This document shows, one piece after another, positions 1 through 5,834 of a DNA stretch of 5,976 nucleotides. How positions within the stretch are numbered: position 1 is the stretch's first letter; each line of letters starts with the position of its first letter. The notes beneath the pieces were generated by a model that searched no databases, was not told the origin of the DNA, and saw nothing but the letters and a program-made list of their open reading frames with translations. The DNA is from CAYYNP01 sp964472545 (GTDB lineage Bacteria; Planctomycetota; Planctomycetia; Pirellulales; Thermoguttaceae), in contig CAYYNP010000445.1 in assembly GCA_964472545.1 (NCBI GenBank), positions 1 to 5,976 on the forward strand, in the 5' to 3' direction. A program made the position numbers and the translations under genes.

Positions 1-26
1 GGAGCCAGTCCCCTTTTTCGGGCTCC
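1..26. repeat. Inverted repeat / hairpin at left edge
   Basis: Six-base arms GGAGCC (1-6) and GGCTCC (21-26) are perfectly complementary around a 14-base pyrimidine-rich spacer that contains a T run. The T run is in the loop and not after the stem, so this is not a classical intrinsic terminator. It may be the end of a larger element or intergenic repeat continuing to the left of the window. No function can be assigned. Confidence 0.4.
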
Positions 27-66
27 CGCACACTTTGCAGTTCTCCTGACCGGCGAACGACGAAAG

Positions 67-95
67 TTGACTTGATATCTTGGCCTGAGTACGAT
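67..95 (+). promoter_or_regulatory. Sigma70-type promoter for the PQQ-like propeller gene
   Basis: The -35 box TTGACT (67-72) matches the TTGACA consensus at 5 of 6 positions. The -10 box TACGAT (90-95) matches TATAAT at 4 of 6, and the spacer is exactly 17 bases. Transcription would start near base 102, giving a leader of about 115 bases before the GTG at 216. This location argues against the upstream TTG at 72 as a translation start, because it would lie inside the promoter. It is a pattern match only; no start site has been mapped. Confidence 0.5.
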
Positions 96-101
96 GACCT
101 T

Positions 102-215
102 CTCGGACCGTGCTGCGGCGGCTTCCGCCCGACCTGCCGGCCGCGCAAAACGCCGGCCAAATCGCTGCCGGCAGCCCAGATCAACCGCCAACTCCGATCG
201 CCGTGGAGAACGCCC
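102..215 (+). other. GC-rich 5' leader with repeated GCCGGC motif
   Basis: This is the inferred untranslated leader between the predicted promoter and the GTG start. It contains the palindrome GCCGGC three times (136-141, 152-157, 167-172). The first two copies can pair as a hairpin with a 10-base loop, and the third lies inside the larger palindrome CTGCCGGCAG (165-174). No known riboswitch is recognised. The frame stays open from base 72, but the peptide it would add is Pro/Arg/Cys-rich and precedes an obvious signal peptide, so it is treated as non-coding. Confidence 0.35.
205..208 (+). promoter_or_regulatory. Ribosome binding site deciding the GTG start at 216
   Basis: GGAG lies 7 bases before the GTG at 216-218, the ideal Shine-Dalgarno spacing. 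The protein beginning at this GTG opens directly with a hydrophobic signal peptide, which supports this start over the TTG at 72. Confidence 0.6.
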
Positions 216-1547
216 GTGTACAGAATCGCGATCCTCATCTTGTCGGTGTGTCTACCGGCCGCCGTCGGCGCCGCCGAAAAGGCGCCGGAGCGGATCGAAC
301 ACAACTGGCATCAATGGCGCGGCCCCACGGCAAGCGGCGTCGCCCCGCACGGCGATCCGCCGCTGCATTGGGACCGGCAGAAGAACGTCTGCTGGAGGGC
401 CGCCGTCCCGGGGCGCGGCAGCTCTACGCCGATCGTTTGGGAAGACCGGGTCTTTCTCACCACGGCAATCGACACAGAGCGCACGGTCGACTCGCTGCCG
501 CCGCCGAAGGCCGAACCGCCCGGCGGCTACAAGACGGCCCGGCCGCGGAACTTCTATCGGTTCGTCGTGATGTGTCTCGATCGCGCGACCGGCCGTGTGC
601 GTTGGCAGCGGACGTCGATCGAGGCCCTGCCGCACGAAGGGCACCATAGCACACACGGCTACGCGTCCGCCTCGGCCACCACCGACGGACGGCTGCTGTG
701 GGTCTCGTTCGGGTCGCGGGGGCTATTCTGCTACGACCTCGACGGCAACCTCGAGTGGCGCCGCGACCTGGGCGATATGGTCACGCGATACGGCTGGGGC
801 GAAGCCACCTCGCCGGTTGTCCGCGGCGACCTGCTGGCGGTCAATTGGGACCACGAGGGCGATTCGTTCCTGGTCGTGCTCAACGCCCAAACCGGCGAAA
901 CGCGATGGAGGGTCGATCGCGATGAGATTTCCAGTTGGTCGACGCCGCTGGTCGTCGAGCACGAAGGAACGACGCAATTGATCGTCAGCGCAACCGGCCG
1001 CGTCCGCAGCCACGAACTGGGCACCGGCCGGGTGATCTGGCAATGTGGCGGCCAGACGGTCAACGTAATCCCGTCGCCGGTGGCGTCCGACCGGCTCGTG
1101 TTCTGCATGAGCGGCTTTCGCGGCAACGCGCTGCACGCCGTCCCGCTCGACGCGTCCGGCGACTTGACCGACACCGATCGGATTGCGTGGCGCCACGATC
1201 GCGGCACGCCCTACGTACCCTCGCCGCTGCTGTACGACGACCGGCTCTACTTCACCAAGTCGAACTCGGCCGTGCTCTCCTGCTTCCGCGCCAGCACGGG
1301 CGAGGCGGTGATCGACCAGCAGCGACTTCCGGAAGTCACCAGCTTCTACGCTTCGCCCGTCGCGGCGGCGGGACGCGTGTATCTCGTCGGCCGCGACGGC
1401 ACCACGGTCGTGCTCGAGCACGGCGAGAAGTATGAGGTGCTGGCGATCAATCGGCTCGACGACCCGATCGACGCCTCGCCGGCAATTGTCGGCCGGGAGA
1501 TCTTCCTGCGGGGAAAATCGCACTTGTACTGCATTGCGGCGGAGTAG
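216..1547 (+). CDS. Secreted PQQ-like beta-propeller repeat protein
   Basis: This is a 443-residue exported protein with PQQ-type (quinoprotein-like) beta-propeller repeats. Residues 1-19 or 1-20 form a signal peptide: a short MYR n-region, the hydrophobic core IAILILSVCLPAAV, and an Ala-type cleavage site before AEKAPE. The Cys in the core is preceded by Val and so does not make a lipobox. The mature protein opens with a WHQWRGP motif, typical of planctomycete PQQ_2 proteins. Blade signatures of the form TGxxxW, or close variants, recur near residues 125, 177, 226, 270, 321 and 361, alternating with SxP[IVL]V-type strands (SSTPIVW, WSTPLV, IPSPVA, VPSPLL, YASPVA, DASPAI). GTG at 216 is chosen for its GGAG site and signal peptide. 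No dehydrogenase catalytic residues or haem motif are evident, so cofactor binding and enzymatic activity are not claimed; a scaffold or binding role is equally possible. It converges on the cytochrome gene with a 21-base gap, so the two are not one operon. Confidence 0.88.
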   Translation: MYRIAILILSVCLPAAVGAAEKAPERIEHNWHQWRGPTASGVAPHGDPPLHWDRQKNVCWRAAVPGRGSSTPIVWEDRVFLTTAIDTERTVDSLPPPKAEPPGGYKTARPRNFYRFVVMCLDRATGRVRWQRTSIEALPHEGHHSTHGYASASATTDGRLLWVSFGSRGLFCYDLDGNLEWRRDLGDMVTRYGWGEATSPVVRGDLLAVNWDHEGDSFLVVLNAQTGETRWRVDRDEISSWSTPLVVEHEGTTQLIVSATGRVRSHELGTGRVIWQCGGQTVNVIPSPVASDRLVFCMSGFRGNALHAVPLDASGDLTDTDRIAWRHDRGTPYVPSPLLYDDRLYFTKSNSAVLSCFRASTGEAVIDQQRLPEVTSFYASPVAAAGRVYLVGRDGTTVVLEHGEKYEVLAINRLDDPIDASPAIVGREIFLRGKSHLYCIAAE

Positions 1548-1568
1548 GACGCAGGGCGGCCAGCGTCG

Positions 1569-4478
1569 CTACTGCCCCGCCTCATATTGAAAGGACGCCC
1601 AGTAGCGCCGGTCGAGCGCGTAGGGGTCGACCGACTCGCCCTCGCCCGGGATCGTCGGCAGGATGCCGTAGCGCTTCATCTCGCGCAGGTATTGCGCGGG
1701 CGGACGGAAGCCGGGCATGTCGAAACGCTTGATTTCGGCCAGACGGGTCTTGCCGGCCGTACACATCGCCAGAATCTTGGCGTAGTCGGGGTCGGCCGTG
1801 TCGGCGAAGATCGTCTCGGCCGGTTCGCCGTCTTCGTCGGCCCCGCAGATCCCCAGCCCGCCGGCCGTTTTCGACAACGGGGCCAAGAGCATCAACGACT
1901 TCTCCGGACGCGAGAGATTGAAGACGATGTGCCGGCTGTGTTTCAGCCGCGGGTCGTCCCAATTGGGCCGCCAGAACGAGAGTCCCAGCTCGTCCGAGAG
2001 GCTCCGTGGCAGGACGGTCGAGCCCTGGTGGCAGCTCGCACAGCGCCGGCCGACCACGTCGCCGACGGCCTGGGTTTCCGGCCAACCGCGGTCGGTCTCC
2101 ATTTGCACGTTTTGATGATAGCCGCCGATCGACCCGTTGCCCAACGCGGCGTACGTGCCGGGATACGGGGCGCCGGTCTCGATCCAATAGCGGATCACGT
2201 CGGCCTCTTGCGGCGAGAGCTTTACGCCGTGGTGCTCGCCGGCAATCTTCTTCATCAACGGGCTGGCCGAGGTGCCGATCGAGCGCGGCGGCAGGTTGCT
2301 CTTGGGGTCGTTGCGGCCGTCGACGAACTGACGGTGATAGGTCAGCGAGAAGTAGGCGTGGGAGAACATCGGGCCGTGGTCGCCGGCGAGGATGATCCCC
2401 CCGGCTCGCGGGCCGTGCTTCGGGTCGACCTTGTCGTAGCCGTGGCAGCGCACACAGTGCTTGTCGAGTATCGGCTGCACGTCGCGGGGAAAATCAAAGA
2501 CGTCGGCCACGTGCTCGATCGGTTCGATCGGGCTCGGCCGCCGCTGCACGGCCAGCAGGTTTCCGCTGGGCAGGGGCGTATTGGTCCGCTGTTCGTGGCA
2601 GCCTACGCAACTCGTCGTCTCGCCGGGCTGTACGGTGAGGAAGCTTTGCATCCGCTTGACCGACATATCGTTTTCGTCGAGCGCCACGAAGAAGAAGCTT
2701 CGCAGCGCCGGCAGTTCGATATAGGCCGAGCCGTCTTCCTCGACGGGCACGGTGCCCACGACGCGTTCCAGCGTAAACGTGCCGCCGTAGCTCAGCGGGT
2801 CCATGCCACCGGTGAAATTGATCGGCTTGGGCATGCTCTCGACCACCAGCAGCTTCTTGATGTCGCCCGGCTCGACGCCCTCCATGCTGCGGCCGATGTA
2901 GGCGTTGGCCAGAATCAGCCGGCCGGTCGGTTGATCCAAGTCGACCCGTGGCGGGATCACCCGTTCTCGTTTGCGTGCGACGATCGGCCGCGGCTCGTGC
3001 AGTTCGGCGCCGGCATACTCGCTCGGCAGCGTATAGACCTCGATCGTCTTGCCCTGGCGGTCCATCAACTCCATACGGTTGCGGGTGGCCACGAGGAAGG
3101 CGTCTTGCGAGAGCGGATAGGGATCGCGATAGTTGCCGCCGCTGAGGTTGCGCATCGTCGGCTGGCTGTCGGGGCCCGCCTTTTGAGCCACAATCGCTAC
3201 GTGGCCGGCGTGCTCGCGGCTGCCATGGCCGGGCGAGTTAATTGCCAGCACGTCGTCCGTGCCGGGGATCGGCTTGGCGTCGATGAACACGCTGCCGGGA
3301 TGGAGGTTGCCAAAGTAGACCATCTGGCCGGTGCCGTCGGGATTGGTCGACCAGAGGTGATGGAAGTGGACCTGGCTGCGGTCGACGTACTCCCAGCGTT
3401 GATAGAGAATCCGTCCGTCGGGCAGCACCCAGGGCGTGTTGTCGTGTTCCACGTTGGCCGAGATCCGCCGCACGTTCCCGCCGTCCGCGTCGCAACGGTA
3501 GAGCACGGCCACTTGCGTCACCCAGCACTGCACCCAGCGGTTGCAGCGGCTGGAGACGAAGACGATCCCGCCGTCGGGCAGATAGCACGGCTCGATGTCG
3601 TCGCAGTCGCCGTCGGTAAGCTGCCGCAGGCCCGTGCCGTCGACGCTAATGTCGTAGAGGTGATAATGATCCTCGCCGGCCTTGCGCCAGGAGAAGACGA
3701 TCTTCTCGGCGTCGTAGTGTACGGCCGGGTCGCGAACCGAACCCTCCGGGTCGTCGACCAGCAGCGTCACTTCGCCGGTGGCCACGTCGAGCTTGCCCAG
3801 CCGCCCGGCGGCGCGGTAGCACTTCTGTTCAACGTCGAAGGAGTAGTAAGAGAAGTTGGCGTACCAGTGTCCGTCGTTGCCGGGCTGGCGAACGGCGAAG
3901 ACGATCTCCTTCACGCCGTTTGCGCCCAACTGACCGGCCAGCAGCTTGCGATTCGCTATCTCTTGGGCCCGAATGGCCGCCTCGGCCCGCTGCCTTGCTT
4001 CGCTCATTGCCCGGGCCGCTTCGGGGTCGGGGAACTCAACTTCCCAGATCGAAGCCAAACGCCACTGGGCATACTTCTGGCAGAGAATGCGAACGTAGCG
4101 GCCTTGGCCGTCGAGGTCCCCCAGCAGTTCCTTCCCGCCTCGGCCGTTCTTCTTTTCGGCGATCGTGGTCCAAGTGCGGGCGTCGTCGGAGGTCTGAATC
4201 TGATACTCCACCGGATGGGCCTTCTCCCAGTGGATCAACACGTTGTGGATCGGCACGCTGCGGCCGAGGTCGATTTGCAGCCACTCGCCCGGGCGGCTGT
4301 CGAGGACGCTGGCCCAGCGCGTCTCGGGGTTGCCGTCGCAGGCATATTGCGGCTGGTATTGGCCGCTGTGAATCGACGAGGCCGTTACCACGGCCGGCGG
4401 ATCGGCCGCCATCGCGGTCGAGATCGCCATGCCCACCAGCCCCGAGAACAACGACACGCGTACGATGGTTCGACTCAT
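1569..4478 (-). CDS. Secreted tri-haem c-type cytochrome, HzsA-related, with F5/8C (discoidin) domain
   Basis: The product is a 969-residue exported protein. ATG 4478 is chosen because GGGAG lies 7 bases upstream and a signal peptide starts there (residues 1-24, core VSLFSGLVGMAISTAMA, cleavage before ADPP); a TTG at 4505 would only add nine residues. Residues 30-149 look like an F5/8 type C domain (YACDGNPETRWAS, WLQIDLG, YQIQTSDD, RYVRI). A charged helical linker follows at about 152-190. Next is a PD40/TolB-like propeller (RDPAVHYD, YLPDGGIVFVSSRCNR, VLPDGRILYQRWEY). The next part resembles the hydrazine synthase alpha middle domain and ends at the first haem motif, CVGCH (C624-H628). Two further motifs are CVRCH (C675-H679) and CASCH (C813-H817). 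The C-terminal stretch FDMPGFRPPAQYLREMKRYG matches what I recall of planctomycete HzsA-related proteins. Covalent haem attachment implies activity outside the cytoplasm, probably electron transfer or redox chemistry; the substrate is unknown. Hydrazine synthesis is not inferred: there are no hzsB/C genes here, and the Tyr ligand expected after the first CXXCH is absent. Confidence 0.88.
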   Translation of the reverse strand: MSRTIVRVSLFSGLVGMAISTAMAADPPAVVTASSIHSGQYQPQYACDGNPETRWASVLDSRPGEWLQIDLGRSVPIHNVLIHWEKAHPVEYQIQTSDDARTWTTIAEKKNGRGGKELLGDLDGQGRYVRILCQKYAQWRLASIWEVEFPDPEAARAMSEARQRAEAAIRAQEIANRKLLAGQLGANGVKEIVFAVRQPGNDGHWYANFSYYSFDVEQKCYRAAGRLGKLDVATGEVTLLVDDPEGSVRDPAVHYDAEKIVFSWRKAGEDHYHLYDISVDGTGLRQLTDGDCDDIEPCYLPDGGIVFVSSRCNRWVQCWVTQVAVLYRCDADGGNVRRISANVEHDNTPWVLPDGRILYQRWEYVDRSQVHFHHLWSTNPDGTGQMVYFGNLHPGSVFIDAKPIPGTDDVLAINSPGHGSREHAGHVAIVAQKAGPDSQPTMRNLSGGNYRDPYPLSQDAFLVATRNRMELMDRQGKTIEVYTLPSEYAGAELHEPRPIVARKRERVIPPRVDLDQPTGRLILANAYIGRSMEGVEPGDIKKLLVVESMPKPINFTGGMDPLSYGGTFTLERVVGTVPVEEDGSAYIELPALRSFFFVALDENDMSVKRMQSFLTVQPGETTSCVGCHEQRTNTPLPSGNLLAVQRRPSPIEPIEHVADVFDFPRDVQPILDKHCVRCHGYDKVDPKHGPRAGGIILAGDHGPMFSHAYFSLTYHRQFVDGRNDPKSNLPPRSIGTSASPLMKKIAGEHHGVKLSPQEADVIRYWIETGAPYPGTYAALGNGSIGGYHQNVQMETDRGWPETQAVGDVVGRRCASCHQGSTVLPRSLSDELGLSFWRPNWDDPRLKHSRHIVFNLSRPEKSLMLLAPLSKTAGGLGICGADEDGEPAETIFADTADPDYAKILAMCTAGKTRLAEIKRFDMPGFRPPAQYLREMKRYGILPTIPGEGESVDPYALDRRYWASFQYEAGQ

Positions 4479-4485
4479 TCCCGCT

Positions 4486-4490
4486 CTCCC
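4486..4490 (-). promoter_or_regulatory. Ribosome binding site of the cytochrome gene
   Basis: On the minus strand GGGAG is followed by 7 bases and then ATG at 4478-4476. This fixes the start at 4478, directly before the signal peptide. Confidence 0.65.
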
Positions 4491-4516
4491 AAAGAGGTCC
4501 CGCAATGTCTTCGGCT

Positions 4517-4538
4517 AATGTGCCGCCCAGCGCACATT
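4517..4538. promoter_or_regulatory. Perfect dyad (candidate operator) over the cytochrome promoter
   Basis: AATGTGC (4517-4523) and GCACATT (4532-4538) are perfect inverted 7-base arms with an 8-base spacer. The right arm overlaps the predicted -10 hexamer (4536-4541), and the dyad spans the inferred transcription start near 4529. That position suits a repressor site better than an RNA hairpin, because the transcript would not contain both arms. The arms resemble CRP-type half-sites (TGTG/CACA), but the spacing is two bases longer than the canonical CRP site. The cognate regulator is unknown. Confidence 0.4.
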
Positions 4539-4564
4539 GTAAGTAATGCGCCGCTATACGTAAA
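4536..4564 (-). promoter_or_regulatory. Sigma70-type promoter for the cytochrome gene
   Basis: Read on the minus strand, the -35 box is TTTACG (4564-4559, 4 of 6 to consensus) and the -10 box is TACAAT (4541-4536, 5 of 6), with a 17-base spacer. It lies between the selD stop and the cytochrome ATG and predicts a leader of about 50 bases. This implies the cytochrome gene can be transcribed independently of the codirectional upstream selD. Confidence 0.55.
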
Positions 4565-4586
4565 GGTTTTCCTGCCCTCACAAAGC

Positions 4587-4603
4587 CGCGACCGGTGGTC
4601 GCG
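4587..4603 (-). terminator. Hairpin downstream of selD, possible terminator
   Basis: CGCGACC and GGTCGCG form a perfect 7-base-pair GC-rich stem with a 3-base loop, about 30 bases after the selD stop codon and before the next promoter. On the minus strand it is followed by GCTTTGTG, only a weak U tract, so intrinsic termination is plausible but not strong. It could instead be a transcript-stabilising hairpin. Confidence 0.4.
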
Positions 4604-4632
4604 CCAGTCCTGAACAGACACACCACCCGTCT

Positions 4633-5664
4633 TCACCGCGCAACGTCAATCGTCACGCCTCGCGTGAACTTTCCGATCCGGCTGACGTTGACGCCGCGCT
4701 GCGCCGCCTCCTGCTGAAACAGTTCCGCGTTCTCCGGGGCCATCGCCGCCAGCAGCCCGCCGGAAGTCTGCGGGTCATAGAGGAGCATCTGCAGCGTCTC
4801 GTCGATCCCGTCGGCAACGCGAACGCGGTCGGCGTAGGCGTCGCGGTTACGCCGGGCGCCGCCGGGGATCATGCCCGCTTCGATGTGCCCCCGCACTCCC
4901 GGCAACACGGGCAACGACTCCATCGACATTTCGACGCCGAGTTCGCCCGCCGGCCCCAGCATCTCGGCGAGATGCCCGGCCAGGCCGAAGCCGGTGACGT
5001 CGGTCAGAGCCCGGGCCGCGGCAGCCTGGGCGGCTTCTGAGGCGGCCCGATTGAGCGTTCGCATGACGGCGATGGCGGCTGCCGCTTCGTCGTCGTCGGC
5101 CGCCTCGCGCTTCAATGCGGTGGCCAGGATGCCGGTGCCCAGCGGCTTGGTCAGATAGAGCAGATCGCCGGGCACGGCCCCCCGATTGCGCAGGACCCGA
5201 TCGGGATGTACGGTGCCGATCACCGCCATGCCGTACTTCGGCTCCTTGTCCTGGATCGTGTGCCCTCCGACGATCAAACAGCCCGCCTCGGTCGCAGCCC
5301 GCGCCCCGCCGACAAGCACATCACCCAGCAGATCGACGTCGAGCGTCTTCGGCCAGCAGACCAGATTCAACGCCGCCAACGGCCGCGCGCCCATCGCGTA
5401 GACGTCCGAGATCGAGTTGGCCGCCGCGATCTGGCCCCAGTCGGCCGGGTCGTCGACCACCGGCGTGATGAAGTCGGCCGTGAAGCAGATCGCCAGGTCG
5501 CCGGCGACCTCAATCGCCGCCGCGTCGTCGAGCGTATCGGGCCCCACGAGCAGCCGCGGATCGACCACGGGCGCAAGCTGGCCCAGGGCCTTCGTCAGGT
5601 CACACGGACCCAATTTGGCCGCTCAGCCGGCGGCAGCGACGAGCGTGGTTAGGCGGATGGGCAT
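4633..5664 (-). CDS. selD: Selenide, water dikinase (selenophosphate synthetase), selenocysteine-containing
   Basis: SelD makes selenophosphate, AMP and phosphate from selenide, ATP and water in the cytoplasm; selenophosphate is the selenium donor for selenocysteine (and selenouridine) synthesis. The product is 343 residues, close to the E. coli length, when the in-frame TGA at 5623-5625 is read as selenocysteine 14. The N-terminus then reads MPIRLTTLVAAAG-U-AAKLGP, matching the E. coli IRLTxxSxGAGCGCK region, with U14 at the catalytic Cys17 position and K17 at Lys20. Other family signatures are DD at 46-47, TADF with D64, NSISDVYAMG with D87, GGH at 133-135, LTKPLGTG at 171-178, TDVTGFG at 221-227 and DPQTSGG at 297-303. 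ATG 5664 is the only plausible start: no ATG, GTG or TTG lies upstream in frame nearby. It has no Shine-Dalgarno sequence. Starting at the TTG at 5613 would lose both the active-site residue and the lysine. The gene ends with TGA, so UGA serves as both sense and stop codon. selA, selB and tRNA-Sec are not in the window. Confidence 0.93.
5587..5620 (-). promoter_or_regulatory. Candidate bacterial SECIS element of selD
   Basis: On the minus-strand mRNA, UUGGGUC (5613-5607) and GACCUGA (5601-5595) form a 7-base-pair stem, including two G-U pairs, closed by the 5-base loop CGUGU (5606-5602). An outer GGCC (5620-5617) can pair with GGCC (5590-5587) across small internal bulges. The apical loop starts 16 bases after the UGA and has G as its second base, in line with the general bacterial SECIS pattern (a stem-loop shortly downstream of UGA with G among the first two loop bases). 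Pairing was worked out by eye without energy calculation. The element would be bound by SelB. Confidence 0.55.
5623..5625 (-). other. In-frame TGA selenocysteine codon (Sec14 of SelD)
   Basis: The codon lies between GGC (Gly13) and GCG (Ala15). The frame is open on both sides and encodes SelD-like sequence before and after the TGA. The position coincides with the catalytic Cys/Sec of the family, where Sec-containing homologues are well known. A sequencing error or nonsense mutation is less likely, because the codon falls exactly at the one residue where Sec is expected. Confidence 0.88.
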
Positions 5665-5679
5665 GGGAGGTTGTGGAGA

Positions 5680-5709
5680 GTATGCGGTATGCAGTAGACA
5701 GTATGCGGT
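5680..5709. repeat. Short direct repeat upstream of selD
   Basis: GTATGCGGT occurs at 5680-5688 and again at 5701-5709, a 21-base period. A partial copy (TATGCAGTAGACA) fills the space between them. The tract is lower in GC than its surroundings and looks like a degenerate minisatellite. It lies 16 bases upstream of the selD ATG, inside the likely selD leader. Confidence 0.4.
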
Positions 5710-5729
5710 GGACGGTTGGACTTTGGTGT

Positions 5730-5834
5730 TTATCGGTCGTTGGGGGCGTCGATGGCCAGCTTCGGGAGGGTTCCGCGGATGTCGGCGTTGTCGAAGCCGG
5801 TGCGCTGGATCATCGGGAGAACGTGTGGCACCAT
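5730..5834 (-). pseudogene. Small coding-like fragment upstream of selD (34 codons)
   Basis: On the minus strand a frame runs from ATG 5834 (a second ATG is at 5813) to TAA at 5732-5730. From the second ATG onward nearly every codon ends in G or C, with codons such as TTC, GAC, AAC, GCC and ATC. The peptide (RTGFDNADIRGTLPKLAID and so on) has ordinary protein composition and not the Arg/Pro-rich look of shadow frames. The same frame is closed upstream by TAA at 5864-5862, so this is either a very small gene or the 3' end of a decayed or frameshifted gene. I recognise no family. Plus-strand frames over the same bases also look partly coding, so strand and reality are uncertain. Confidence 0.25.

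Noticed and set aside
72..215. N-terminal extension of the PQQ-like protein from TTG 72
   Set aside because: It overlaps the predicted promoter, has no ribosome site, and would precede a signal peptide that begins at GTG 216 with a good GGAG.
723..1523. A 266-codon minus-strand frame opposite the PQQ-like gene
   Set aside because: Its composition is Arg/Val/Ala-rich with no motif, and the plus strand carries clear propeller repeats.
1548..1590. Bidirectional terminator between the convergent genes
   Set aside because: Only a 5-base GGCGG/CCGCC pairing with a 17-base loop could be found, with no T tract; too weak to annotate.
1569..4478. True hydrazine synthase alpha subunit (anammox)
   Set aside because: There are no hzsB/hzsC neighbours, three rather than two CXXCH motifs, an added F5/8C domain, and Thr where the active-site Tyr ligand is expected.
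4517..4538. Canonical CRP/FNR site
   Set aside because: The TGTG and CACA halves are spaced two bases too far apart for a standard CRP site, and the FNR core TTGAT is absent.
1587..4613. A 1008-codon plus-strand open frame fully antisense to the cytochrome gene
   Set aside because: The minus strand has a signal peptide, three CXXCH motifs and recognisable domains. The plus translation is Val/Ala/Gly/Arg/His-rich without domains, as expected for the shadow of a GC-rich gene.
4633..5613. selD starting at TTG 5613
   Set aside because: This model lacks the catalytic Cys/Sec and conserved Lys, which appear immediately upstream if the TGA is read as Sec.
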